A stretch of DNA of 14,220 bases from DAIPHL01 sp036771375 (GTDB lineage Bacteria > Synergistota > Synergistia > Synergistales > Synergistaceae): positions 1-14,220 of the forward strand of contig DAIPHL010000049.1 in assembly GCA_036771375.1 (NCBI GenBank), given 5' to 3'. The translations under genes and the position numbers were made by a program. A model generated the notes under the pieces. The model ran no database searches. It was not told where the DNA came from and was given only the letters and a program-made list of their open reading frames with translations. Shown here piece after piece: positions 7,004 through 14,028 of the stretch (within the stretch, counting starts at the first letter, position 1; each line of letters begins with the position of its first letter).

Positions 7004-8831
7004 CCCCCGAGACGTCCATGAAGGCCATAAAGGCTTCCTGCGGGATGGAGACGCGCCCCACCTGCTTCATGCGCTTTTTCCCCTCCTTCTGCTTTTCGAG
7101 AAGCTTGCGCTTTCTGGTGACGTCGCCTCCGTAGCATTTGGCGAGAACGTCCTTGCGCAGCGCCTTGACGTTCGTGCGCACGATGACCTTCTTACCGATG
7201 GCGGCCTGTATGGGAACCTCGAAGAGCTGGCGGGGAATGAGCTCCTTCAGCTTCGTGGCGACCGCGTGTCCCCTGTGATAGGCCGCGTCTCTGTGACAGA
7301 TGAAGCTGAACGCGTCGACGGGCTCCTCCTGTATCAGAACGTCGACCTTCACCAGATCGGAGGCACGGTAGCCGATGTGATCGTAATCGAGCGACGCGTA
7401 TCCGCGCGTCGCGGACTTGAGTCTGTCGTGAAAATCCAGGATGAACTCGGCCAGCGGAAGGTCATAGACAAGCCGAACGCGCTCGGGCGTGATGTAATCC
7501 ATACCGACGTACACGCCTCGCTTCTCCTGGCAGAGCTGTATGGACGCGCCGACGTAGCCGTCGGGAAGAAAGATCGTCGCGCGGATGTAGGGCTCGAGAA
7601 CCTCCTCCAGCTTCGTCGCGTCGGAGGGAAAATCCGAAGGACGCCGCGCCTCGATCTCGCTGCCGTCGGTCAGCCTGATCCGATAGACGACGTTCGGCGC
7701 GGTCGCGACGAGATCCACGCCAAACTCCCGATGAAGGCGTTCCTTTGCGATCTCCATGTGGAGCAGCCCCAGGAAACCACAGCGGAAACCAAAGCCGAGG
7801 GCCGCCGAGGCCTCCGGTTCGAACGTGATCGCCGAGTCGTTGATCTGCAACTTTTCCAACGCCTCGCGAAGCTGATTGATCTCCTCTCGCTCGATCGGAT
7901 AGTAGCCGCAGAAGACGACGGGTTTGATCTTGCGGTAGCCGGGAAGCGGAGACGCAGCGGGCCTCCGCGCATCCGTGATCGTGTCGCCCACGTTGGCATC
8001 GGAGAGGGACTTGATGCCGGCGACGACGTATCCCACCTCACCGGGGCCGAGAGAACCGACCGGCTGCATCGCCGGCGTGAAGACGCCGACCTCTTCGACG
8101 TCGAAGACCTCGCCGGTGGCCATGAAGGAGATTTTCGTACCGGTCCGAATCTCGCCGTCGACGACCCGGACATAGCTGATGACGCCTTTGAAGTTGTCGT
8201 AGATGGAGTCGAAGATCAGCGCGGCGAGCGGGGCGGCGGGGTCGCCGGAGGGAGGCCTCACATCGGAGACGATCCGTTCGAGGATCTCCGAAATGCCCGT
8301 CCCGTCCTTGGCGCTCGCCAGAATCGCGTCCGTCGCGTCGATTCCGATGACCTCCTCGACCTCCTTCACGATCCGTTCCGGCTGCGCCGAGGGGAGATCG
8401 ATCTTGTTGAAGACCGGTATGAGATCCAAATTCTGTTCGACGGCGAGGTACGCGTTTGCGACCGTCTGTGCCTCCACCCCCTGGGCCGCATCCACGACGA
8501 GAACGGCCCCTTCGCAGGCCGCGAGGGATCGGGAGACCTCGTAGTTGAAGTCGACGTGCCCGGGTGTGTCGATGAGGTTCAGTATATAGTCGTTGCCGTC
8601 GGACGCCCTGTAGTTCATACGGACGGGCACGAGTTTTATGGTGATCCCGCGCTCTCGCTCCAGCTCCAGCATGTCGAGCAACTGGGACTTCATGTTCCGG
8701 CTTTCGACCGTGTTCGTGCTTTCGATCAGCCTGTCCGCCAGAGTCGATTTTCCGTGATCGACGTGGGCGATGATGCTGAAGTTCCGTATTCCGTTCAACC
8801 TACCCTGCTTGCCGTTCTCTGTCCGGTTCAT
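6990..8831 (-). CDS. lepA: Translation elongation factor 4 (LepA)
   Basis: Ribosome-associated GTPase of 613 residues (family usually about 600). GTPase motifs are in order: P-loop AHVDHGKST (22-30), switch I RGIT (61-64), DTPGH (88-92), NKID (142-145) and SAK in the G5 region. EF-G-like domains follow, including LGFGFRCGFLGLLHMEI, then the LepA-specific C-terminal domain with CYGGDVTRKRKLLEKQKEGK. ATG 8831 was chosen because GGGGTGAA stands about four bases upstream; an in-frame extension to 8852 is possible but has no better ribosome binding site. It is the first gene of a two-gene operon with hemW and is divergent from gspG. Confidence 0.97.
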   Translation of the reverse strand: MNRTENGKQGRLNGIRNFSIIAHVDHGKSTLADRLIESTNTVESRNMKSQLLDMLELERERGITIKLVPVRMNYRASDGNDYILNLIDTPGHVDFNYEVSRSLAACEGAVLVVDAAQGVEAQTVANAYLAVEQNLDLIPVFNKIDLPSAQPERIVKEVEEVIGIDATDAILASAKDGTGISEILERIVSDVRPPSGDPAAPLAALIFDSIYDNFKGVISYVRVVDGEIRTGTKISFMATGEVFDVEEVGVFTPAMQPVGSLGPGEVGYVVAGIKSLSDANVGDTITDARRPAASPLPGYRKIKPVVFCGYYPIEREEINQLREALEKLQINDSAITFEPEASAALGFGFRCGFLGLLHMEIAKERLHREFGVDLVATAPNVVYRIRLTDGSEIEARRPSDFPSDATKLEEVLEPYIRATIFLPDGYVGASIQLCQEKRGVYVGMDYITPERVRLVYDLPLAEFILDFHDRLKSATRGYASLDYDHIGYRASDLVKVDVLIQEEPVDAFSFICHRDAAYHRGHAVATKLKELIPRQLFEVPIQAAIGKKVIVRTNVKALRKDVLAKCYGGDVTRKRKLLEKQKEGKKRMKQVGRVSIPQEAFMAFMDVSGDDGK

Positions 8832-8870
8832 GCATTCACCCCATACAAACAAATCACACAGCGGAGAATT

Positions 8871-8900
8871 ATTTTATCCGATTCGAGCCGTATTGTACAA
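8871..8900 (-). promoter_or_regulatory. Probable sigma-70 promoter of lepA-hemW
   Basis: On the minus strand -35 TTGTAC (8895-8900) and -10 TAAAAT (8871-8876) are separated by 18 bases, about 40 bases upstream of the lepA ATG. The -35 lies inside the palindrome ATTGTACAAT (8892-8901), which could also be an operator. Confidence 0.5.
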
Positions 8901-8943
8901 TTGAAATCTGTAGTAATGTCGATGCCATTCCGGGATTCTGTCG

Positions 8944-8949
8944 TATAAT
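8944..8949 (+). promoter_or_regulatory. Consensus -10 element upstream of gspG
   Basis: TATAAT matches the sigma-70 -10 consensus exactly, 33 bases before the gspG TTG start. No acceptable -35 is seen at 16-18 bases upstream (GATGCC at 17), and the bases just before it do not make the extended -10 TGN. An activator may be needed, or the match may be chance. Confidence 0.4.
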
Positions 8950-8981
8950 GCAGCTATGCTTATTCTTTGGAGGGAACACCA

Positions 8982-9428
8982 TTGAGGAAAAACAAAGAGA
9001 ACCGGACCGAACAGAGGAATAAACGCCCCGGCTTCACCCTGGTGGAGATCATGGTCGTCGTCGCGATCATCGGGCTTCTCGCGACGCTTGCCGTGACGAA
9101 AATCATGAGCAACGTGGCGACGGCGAAGGTCACGACGACGAAGACCAAGATCTCGCAGATCGAACAATCCCTCGAGCTCTTCTTTCTCAACAACGGCTTC
9201 TACCCGACCACCGACCAGGGACTGCAGGCTCTGGTGGAAAAACCGACGATATCCCCGGTTCCCGAAAACTACCCGAAAGGCGGGTACATGAAGGAGCTGC
9301 CGAAGGACGGATGGAACAGGGAATTCCTGTACATCTGCCCCGGCGAGAAACACGATTACGATATCATCTCCTTCGGCTCCGACGGCAAGGAGGGCGGAGA
9401 AGATACGGCGACGGACCTGAGAAACTGA
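8982..9428 (+). CDS. gspG: Type II secretion major pseudopilin (GspG-like)
   Basis: A 148-residue prepilin-like protein that would be cleaved by prepilin peptidase and assembled into an inner-membrane pseudopilus. The leader ends at Gly17, followed by FTLVEIMVVVAIIGLLATLA, so the mature protein starts at Phe18 and has the conserved Glu5 (Glu22). The downstream part matches the GspG C-terminus: YPTTDQGLQALV, LPKDGWNREFLY and YDIISFGSDGKEGGE, the last being the calcium-binding region. The start is TTG 8982, with GGAGGG (8969-8974) at good spacing; TTG 8967 would overlap that site. No other secretion or pilus gene is nearby, so it is an orphan here and must work with machinery encoded elsewhere, or as a type IV pilin-like protein. 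Confidence 0.88.
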   Translation: MRKNKENRTEQRNKRPGFTLVEIMVVVAIIGLLATLAVTKIMSNVATAKVTTTKTKISQIEQSLELFFLNNGFYPTTDQGLQALVEKPTISPVPENYPKGGYMKELPKDGWNREFLYICPGEKHDYDIISFGSDGKEGGEDTATDLRN

Positions 9429-9507
9429 CGTCGTTCACCCCCGTGTTTTGTCAGACGATCCTCCCGTCGCGACTTTCCGGGATGACGAGATCTGGAGGGT
9501 ATCCCCT

Positions 9508-10065
9508 ATGCACAATACCGAAAAACTCGAAAAAATTCTCCTGGTGATACGAGACGAAATTCTTCCTCTGACAGAATCGGAGGTGGCGCGAGGCAACCAT
9601 GTGTTCGGGGGGGCCATTATGCGCGCCGATACCCTCACGTCCGTCATGGTCGGCTCGAACAACCGGGTGGAAAACCCGCTCTTTCACGGAGAAATAGACA
9701 CTCTCAACCGGTTTTTCAAGTTGCCTCTGCACCCGCCGACAAAAGATCTTCTCTTCATCGCGACACACGATCCGTGCGCCATGTGCGCAGCCTCCATCGC
9801 GTGGGCGGGATTCAAGGAGCTGTGGGTCCTCTTCGACTACAAAGACGTGGAGGAGACCTTCGGCATGCCGGTGGACCTCCTGATGTACCGCGAGCTCTTC
9901 GACACGGAGGGAGTGCGGCCCGAGAACGCGTTTTTCACGAAGCACAGCCTCAAAAAAGCCGTCGTCACGAACCCGGACAGAGAGAAACTGGAACCGCTGC
10001 TCGACGAGATCGAAAAAAGATACACCGCACTCGAGGTGCAGGAATTCGAATATCCGGGGATGTGA
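9508..10065 (+). CDS. Zinc-dependent nucleoside/nucleobase deaminase family protein
   Basis: A 185-residue member of the cytidine deaminase-like superfamily (guanine deaminase, TadA, dCMP deaminase relatives). The zinc site is His60 in FHGEID with Glu62 as proton shuttle, plus Cys90 and Cys93 in PCAMC. The common HAE is HGE here. VFGGAIM in the first third and SIAWAGFKELWVLFDY after the zinc cysteines match the superfamily fold; the C-terminal ~75 residues (FGMPVDLLMYRELF onward) are longer than in TadA and may set substrate. ATG 9508 was chosen for GGAGGG (9494-9499) eight bases upstream. It lies 79 bases after gspG with no obvious terminator between, so they may share a transcript. The substrate (free base, nucleoside, nucleotide or RNA) is unknown. 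Confidence 0.85.
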   Translation: MHNTEKLEKILLVIRDEILPLTESEVARGNHVFGGAIMRADTLTSVMVGSNNRVENPLFHGEIDTLNRFFKLPLHPPTKDLLFIATHDPCAMCAASIAWAGFKELWVLFDYKDVEETFGMPVDLLMYRELFDTEGVRPENAFFTKHSLKKAVVTNPDREKLEPLLDEIEKRYTALEVQEFEYPGM

Positions 10066-10095
10066 GAGGGGCGATCGCTTCTCGCACGACTTTTG
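10062..10095 (+). terminator. Candidate terminator overlapping the deaminase stop codon
   Basis: GTGAGAGGGG (10062-10071) pairs with CTTCTCGCAC (10078-10087) around CGATCG, with one mismatch and two G-U pairs, followed by GACTTTTG. The stem includes the TGA stop codon. The centre is the palindrome GCGATCGC. The T-tract is short, so strength is doubtful. Confidence 0.42.
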
Positions 10096-10240
10096 TACAG
10101 ACAGCGTCCGACGGCCTCCTATCGTGGGAAACCAACACAAGAACCCTGAAAAATGCGTTCAATCTCTTCTGCACATTTTCGCTCCCTTCAACATGCAGCT
10201 CTGCCGTCGGTTCGTCCGCGAGAGGCAGATTTGGGCGCCG

Positions 10241-10257
10241 CGGGAAGATCATTCCCG
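10241..10257. promoter_or_regulatory. Inverted repeat abutting the transporter promoter (possible operator)
   Basis: CGGGAA (10241-10246) and TTCCCG (10252-10257) are exact reverse complements around GATCA, and end one base before the -35 element. This size and position suit a dimeric regulator site. No T-tract follows, so it is unlikely to be a terminator. Confidence 0.35.
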
Positions 10258-10258
10258 A

Positions 10259-10287
10259 TTGAGAAAACGACCGAAATGGTTTATTAT
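10259..10287 (+). promoter_or_regulatory. Sigma-70 promoter of the peptide transporter operon
   Basis: -35 TTGAGA (10259-10264), a 17-base spacer and -10 TATTAT (10282-10287) give a near-consensus promoter about 80 bases before the first gene. This is the best promoter match I found in the window. Confidence 0.62.
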
Positions 10288-10368
10288 GGTGGAGTGATGA
10301 GGAGTCGTTGTGGGAAACGGGTTTCACATGGCAGCAACACGACAGACCAAACGGGGAGGAATGTTGTT

Positions 10369-11997
10369 ATGAGAAGAATTACCGCTCTTTTTGTCATGAT
10401 GTTCGCGCTCTGTATCCTGTTCTGCGGCGTCGCGGCGGCCGCGGAACCTGTCTACGGCGGCGTCGTCCGCTGGCACGAGGCAGCCAACCCACCGAAACTG
10501 GACCCGCACATGGCGACGGACACCACGTCCGCACGTGTCCTCAACTGTCTGTTCGAGAACCTTGTGGTCAACAGTAACGACGGGCAGAAGATCTTGCCGT
10601 GGCTCGCCGAGAGCTGGAAGGCATCCGCAGACGGCAAGGTATGGACCTTCAAGCTGCGCAAGGGCGTCCACTTCCACAAGACGGCCGAGGGCAAACCGAC
10701 CGCAAACGGCGGACGCGAGGTGACCGCCGCAGACTGGAAATGGTCGCTCGAGCGCATGATCCGGGACAAGTCCCCGCGCGCGTACTTCATCGACTGCGTG
10801 GCGGGGTACGACGAGATGACCAACGGCAAGGCCAAGGAGTGGGCCGGAATCAAGGCGATCGACAAGTATACGCTCCAGTTCACACTGAAGGAGCCCTTCG
10901 CGCCATTCCTCTCGGTGCTCGCCTATAACTCCTTCGTGGTCACACCGAAAGAGGACGTCGAGAAGTGGGGCAAGGACTTCAACTTCCATCCCGTGGGCAC
11001 GGGACCGTTCGTCTTCGACTCCTGGAAGCAGGACCAGAAGGTGACGCTCAGGAAGAACGAGAATTACTGGAAGAAGGATGCCAAGGGACACAGGTTTCCC
11101 TATCTCGACGGTTTCGAGGTCGTCGTGATCCCGGACGCCACGGTCGCCTGGGAGGAGTTCAAGAAGGGCAACCTCGACATGATGAGGGACGTGCCCGACC
11201 GCCTGGTCGTCGACGCCCGCAAGATGCTCGGGAAAAAACTTCTCGAAGCGCCCCAGCCCGGCACCTACTACTACGGATTCAACATGTCCAAGGAGCCGTT
11301 CAAGAGCAACATCAAGCTTCGCCACGCCTTCAACTACGCCGTGGACCGCAAGAGGATCAACGACCTGGTCCTGGAAGGACTCTTCTTCCCGGCGAAGGGG
11401 ATCCTGCCGCCGTCCATGCCCGGTTACAACAAGAATCTCAAGGGCTACGAGTACAATCCGGAGAAGGCAAAACAGCTCCTGAAGGAAGCGGGGTTCCCCA
11501 AGGGATTCGAGACCACGCTTCAAGTCAACCAGAACGTTCGCCACAAGGCCATCGCCGAGGCGATCCAGGCACAGCTCGCCGAGCTCGGCATCAAGCTGAA
11601 CATCAAGATCGTCGACTGGGGCGTCCACCTCGACACGCTCGACCGTGCGGAGCCCGACATGTACCGCATGGGCTGGGTCGTAGACTATCTCGATCCAGAC
11701 AACTTCCTGTACGTCAACCTCCACTCCAGCAACTTCGGAGCGAAGGGCAACTATTCGCATTACAAGAACCCCCCCGTCGACAAACTGATGGAGCAGGGAC
11801 GCCTCGAGACCGACCCCAAGAAGCGCATGGAGATCTATCAGAAAGCGGAGCAGATGCTCGTGGACGATGCACCCTGGGTCTTCCTCTTCTACTACTACAA
11901 CAACATCGCGACCCAAAAATGGGTCGAAGGCGCGACGCTTCCGGCGTTTGGAGACTACATGGCTCCGATGCACAACGTCTGGATGACCAAGAAGTAG
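10369..11997 (+). CDS. Peptide-type ABC transporter substrate-binding protein (SBP family 5)
   Basis: Extracytoplasmic binding protein of 542 residues that captures the ligand and delivers it to the permeases encoded downstream. A Sec signal peptide is clear: MRR, hydrophobic stretch 4-21, then a cleavage region around AAAA (22-25) before EPVYGG. Cys19 is not in a proper lipobox, so it is probably a soluble periplasmic protein rather than a lipoprotein. Family landmarks are LDPHMATD near the mature N-terminus, LAESWKASADGKVWTFKLRK, NFHPVGTGPFVF, LRHAFNYAVDRKRI and the C-terminal APWVFLFYYY. The start is ATG 10369, with GGGGAGGA eight bases upstream; an overlapping out-of-frame ATG at 10361 is too close to that site. 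Ligand could be di- or oligopeptide, nickel chelate or another solute; family membership does not decide. Confidence 0.93.
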   Translation: MRRITALFVMMFALCILFCGVAAAAEPVYGGVVRWHEAANPPKLDPHMATDTTSARVLNCLFENLVVNSNDGQKILPWLAESWKASADGKVWTFKLRKGVHFHKTAEGKPTANGGREVTAADWKWSLERMIRDKSPRAYFIDCVAGYDEMTNGKAKEWAGIKAIDKYTLQFTLKEPFAPFLSVLAYNSFVVTPKEDVEKWGKDFNFHPVGTGPFVFDSWKQDQKVTLRKNENYWKKDAKGHRFPYLDGFEVVVIPDATVAWEEFKKGNLDMMRDVPDRLVVDARKMLGKKLLEAPQPGTYYYGFNMSKEPFKSNIKLRHAFNYAVDRKRINDLVLEGLFFPAKGILPPSMPGYNKNLKGYEYNPEKAKQLLKEAGFPKGFETTLQVNQNVRHKAIAEAIQAQLAELGIKLNIKIVDWGVHLDTLDRAEPDMYRMGWVVDYLDPDNFLYVNLHSSNFGAKGNYSHYKNPPVDKLMEQGRLETDPKKRMEIYQKAEQMLVDDAPWVFLFYYYNNIATQKWVEGATLPAFGDYMAPMHNVWMTKK

Positions 11998-12003
11998 AAA
12001 ATA

Positions 12004-12119
12004 CCGGAAGGACCACGTCACCGGGGGGCCGTTTTTTCGTGGAGCGATCTTGAGAAAACGGCCTTCCGGCCTTTCTTTTCGTCTTTTTTCGATCTTTTTT
12101 GGTTTTTTGGGGTCTTTTT
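12004..12119 (+). terminator. Attenuator-like structured region with T-tracts between binding protein and permease genes
   Basis: Three pairings compete. (A) CCGGAAGG (12004-12011) with CCTTCCGG (12062-12069), enclosing CCACG/CGTGG (12013-12017, 12038-12042). (B) GGCCGTTTT (12027-12035) with AAAACGGCC (12055-12063), extendable to 13 pairs through 12039/12051 with two G-U pairs. (C) A compact hairpin GGCC-TTCC-GGCC (12060-12071) followed by TTTCTTTTCGTCTTTTTT. (C) looks like an intrinsic terminator; (A) and (B) each use its bases. Partial termination here would leave binding protein in excess over permeases, a common pattern in such operons. Confidence 0.5.
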
Positions 12120-12155
12120 CAAGCCGAAGACCGCTTCCGACCGAGGGGGAATTTC

Positions 12156-13088
12156 GTGTTTAACCACATTGTGAGAAAACTCCTGTACACCGTACCGGTC
12201 GTATGGGGGGTCGTTACGGTCGTCTTCATCCTGATGGCGGTGGTCCCCGGAGACCCCGCACGATTGATGATGGGACAGAGAGGTGATCCGCAAACGCTGC
12301 AACGCATTCGCCAGGATCTCGGACTCGACCTTCCTCTGACCCAGCAGTACGCCAAATTCATCAAAGAACTTGCCAAGGGCGAACTCGGCATGTCCTACCG
12401 CAACAACGAACGGGTTTCCTCGGCCATAAAGACGCGCTTTCTCGCTACGATGCGCCTCTCCCTCTGGGCCATGGTGATCGCGGTGATCGTCGGCATCACG
12501 GCCGGGATCGTTTCGGCCGCCAAACAGTATTCCGTCTTCGATTACAGTGCCATGTTCATCGCGGTGTCCGGGGTGAGCGCGCCGGTATTCTGGGTGGGAC
12601 TGCTCCTTCTGCTCGTCTTTGCGTACGGCCTCGGCTGGGTGCCCGGCATCGGAGAGGGCGACGGGAGCTGGCGCTATCTCGTACTTCCCGCCATCACGCT
12701 GGGCGTCCGCCCCGCCGCGTTGATCGCACGGCTCACCCGCTCCTGTATGCTGGAGGTGTTGAATCAGGACTACATCCGGACGGCCCGGGCCAAGGGCATC
12801 AAGGAGAGCGTCGTCGTCATGAAACACGCCCTGAAGAACGCGATGATCCCCGTCGTCACGATCATCGGCACGCAGATCTCGGAACTCCTTTCCGGCGCGG
12901 TGCTGACGGAGAGCATCTTCGCGTGGCCGGGCATCGGACGCCTCGCGGTGGAAGCCCTCATCAACAGGGACTTTCCCATGATTCGGGGCACCGTCATCGT
13001 CATGGCGCTTACCTTCCTCGTCGCAAATCTCCTCGTCGACATCTCGTACAGCCTCTTCGACCCCCGTGTACGGTACGAAGGAAAGTGA
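12156..13088 (+). CDS. dppB: Peptide-type ABC transporter permease, DppB-like
   Basis: Inner-membrane permease of 310 residues with about six hydrophobic segments. The N-terminus VRKLLYTVPVVWGVVTVVF is the hallmark of the DppB/OppB/NikB subfamily, as are VPGDPA and LGLDLPLTQQYAKFI. The cytoplasmic EAA loop that docks the ATPase is at ARAKGIKESVVVMKHALKNA. It ends with SYSLFDPRVRYEGK, typical of the family. The start chosen is GTG 12156, with GAGGGGGA (12143-12150) five bases upstream; an upstream in-frame extension to 12099 would be encoded by the T-tracts and is rejected. The gene symbol is at family level only, since substrate class is not proven. Confidence 0.93.
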   Translation: MFNHIVRKLLYTVPVVWGVVTVVFILMAVVPGDPARLMMGQRGDPQTLQRIRQDLGLDLPLTQQYAKFIKELAKGELGMSYRNNERVSSAIKTRFLATMRLSLWAMVIAVIVGITAGIVSAAKQYSVFDYSAMFIAVSGVSAPVFWVGLLLLLVFAYGLGWVPGIGEGDGSWRYLVLPAITLGVRPAALIARLTRSCMLEVLNQDYIRTARAKGIKESVVVMKHALKNAMIPVVTIIGTQISELLSGAVLTESIFAWPGIGRLAVEALINRDFPMIRGTVIVMALTFLVANLLVDISYSLFDPRVRYEGK

Positions 13089-13101
13089 GGCCGAAATCGC
13101 C

Positions 13102-14019
13102 ATGCTCGATATGACGGACACCGCGGAAAACCGCACGACCTCCGTCGCCGAAAGCGGCGACAGTCTGATGAAAGAGGCCTGGATACGCTTTCGGAGAAAC
13201 AAGCTCGCGATGCTGGGGCTTGTCATGACCGTCACGATCATCCTGGCCGCCCTGCTCGCCGACGTGTTGGCGCCTTATGACCCCATCAAACAGCTGATCT
13301 GGACGGAGGGCGCCTCCGCGAAACTGGCAGCCCCGTCGGCAAGACACATCATGGGGACCGACCTCTACGGAAGGGACATCTTCAGCCGCGTCCTGTACGG
13401 GGCCAGGATCTCCCTCCAGATCGGCATCTTCGCGACCCTCGTGACGCTTCTCGTCGGGGTCCCTCTGGGCGCGATCGCCGGATACCGTGGCGGCATCGCC
13501 GACGATCTCATTTCATGGCTTGTCAATGTGATCTTCGCGTTTCCATTTATTCTGTTCGTGCTCGCCGTCGTCTCGGTCTTTCAAAACCCTAGCCTCTACG
13601 TCGTCTTCGTCGCGATCGGCATGGTCAACTGGGTCAGCATATGCCGAATCACGCGCGGCCAGTTCATCTCGCTCCGCGGACACGAGTTCGTCGAGGCCGC
13701 CTATGCTCTCGGCCTGCCGGCGAGAAGGATCATCTTCCGACACATCATGCCGAACGCGATCGCCCCGATCATCGTACAGGCGACGATGGGCATGGGCAGC
13801 ATCATCATGATCGAAGCGGGGCTCGCGTACCTCGGATTCGGTGCACAGCCGCCGACGCCGTCCTGGGGACTCATGATCTCCGAGGGACAGCAGTACATCG
13901 CCCAGGGACAGTGGTGGTGGTCCATGTTCCCGGGATTCGCCATCATGTATACCGTTCTTGCCTTCAACTTTCTGGGCGACGGCCTTCGCGACGCGCTGGA
14001 CGTCCGCCAGAAAAGATAG
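13102..14019 (+). CDS. dppC: Peptide-type ABC transporter permease, DppC-like
   Basis: Second permease, 305 residues, pairing with the preceding one. Features of the DppC/OppC/NikC subfamily are an N-terminal cytoplasmic stretch, the first helix at about residues 40-56 followed by VLAPYDP, the signature HIMGTDLYGRDIFSRVLYGA, an EAA loop at EFVEAAYALGLPARRIIF and the C-terminal NFLGDGLRDALDVR. Start is ATG 13102, 13 bases after the upstream stop, with a weak GTGAGG (13085-13090) that overlaps that stop; ATG 13111 is in frame and also possible. Tight spacing implies co-translation with dppB. Confidence 0.93.
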   Translation: MLDMTDTAENRTTSVAESGDSLMKEAWIRFRRNKLAMLGLVMTVTIILAALLADVLAPYDPIKQLIWTEGASAKLAAPSARHIMGTDLYGRDIFSRVLYGARISLQIGIFATLVTLLVGVPLGAIAGYRGGIADDLISWLVNVIFAFPFILFVLAVVSVFQNPSLYVVFVAIGMVNWVSICRITRGQFISLRGHEFVEAAYALGLPARRIIFRHIMPNAIAPIIVQATMGMGSIIMIEAGLAYLGFGAQPPTPSWGLMISEGQQYIAQGQWWWSMFPGFAIMYTVLAFNFLGDGLRDALDVRQKR

Positions 14020-14028
14020 GTGAAGCCC

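Larger units (their letters stand above)
10096..10368 (+). other. Non-coding region upstream of the transporter operon
   Basis: No gene is seen. It holds an inverted repeat TCTGCC (10200-10205) / GGCAGA (10224-10229), a second inverted repeat at 10241-10257, a promoter at 10259-10287 and the Shine-Dalgarno GGGGAGGA (10353-10360) for the binding-protein gene. The mRNA leader would be about 75 bases. Confidence 0.5.

Noticed and set aside
7266..8948. A 560-codon plus-strand open frame opposite lepA.
   Set aside because: It is the codon-bias shadow of lepA; composition is Arg/Asp/Val-rich with no recognisable domain. The same applies to the antisense frames at 10324-12021 (opposite the binding protein) and 12018-13241 (opposite the first permease).
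10071..10078. The palindrome GCGATCGC, identical to the cyanobacterial HIP1 octamer.
   Set aside because: A single copy at the centre of a candidate terminator; nothing else in the window suggests cyanobacteria.
12099..12155. N-terminal extension of the first permease to 12099.
   Set aside because: It would be encoded by the T-tract terminator region. GTG 12156 has a strong GAGGGGGA site and gives the standard permease N-terminus.
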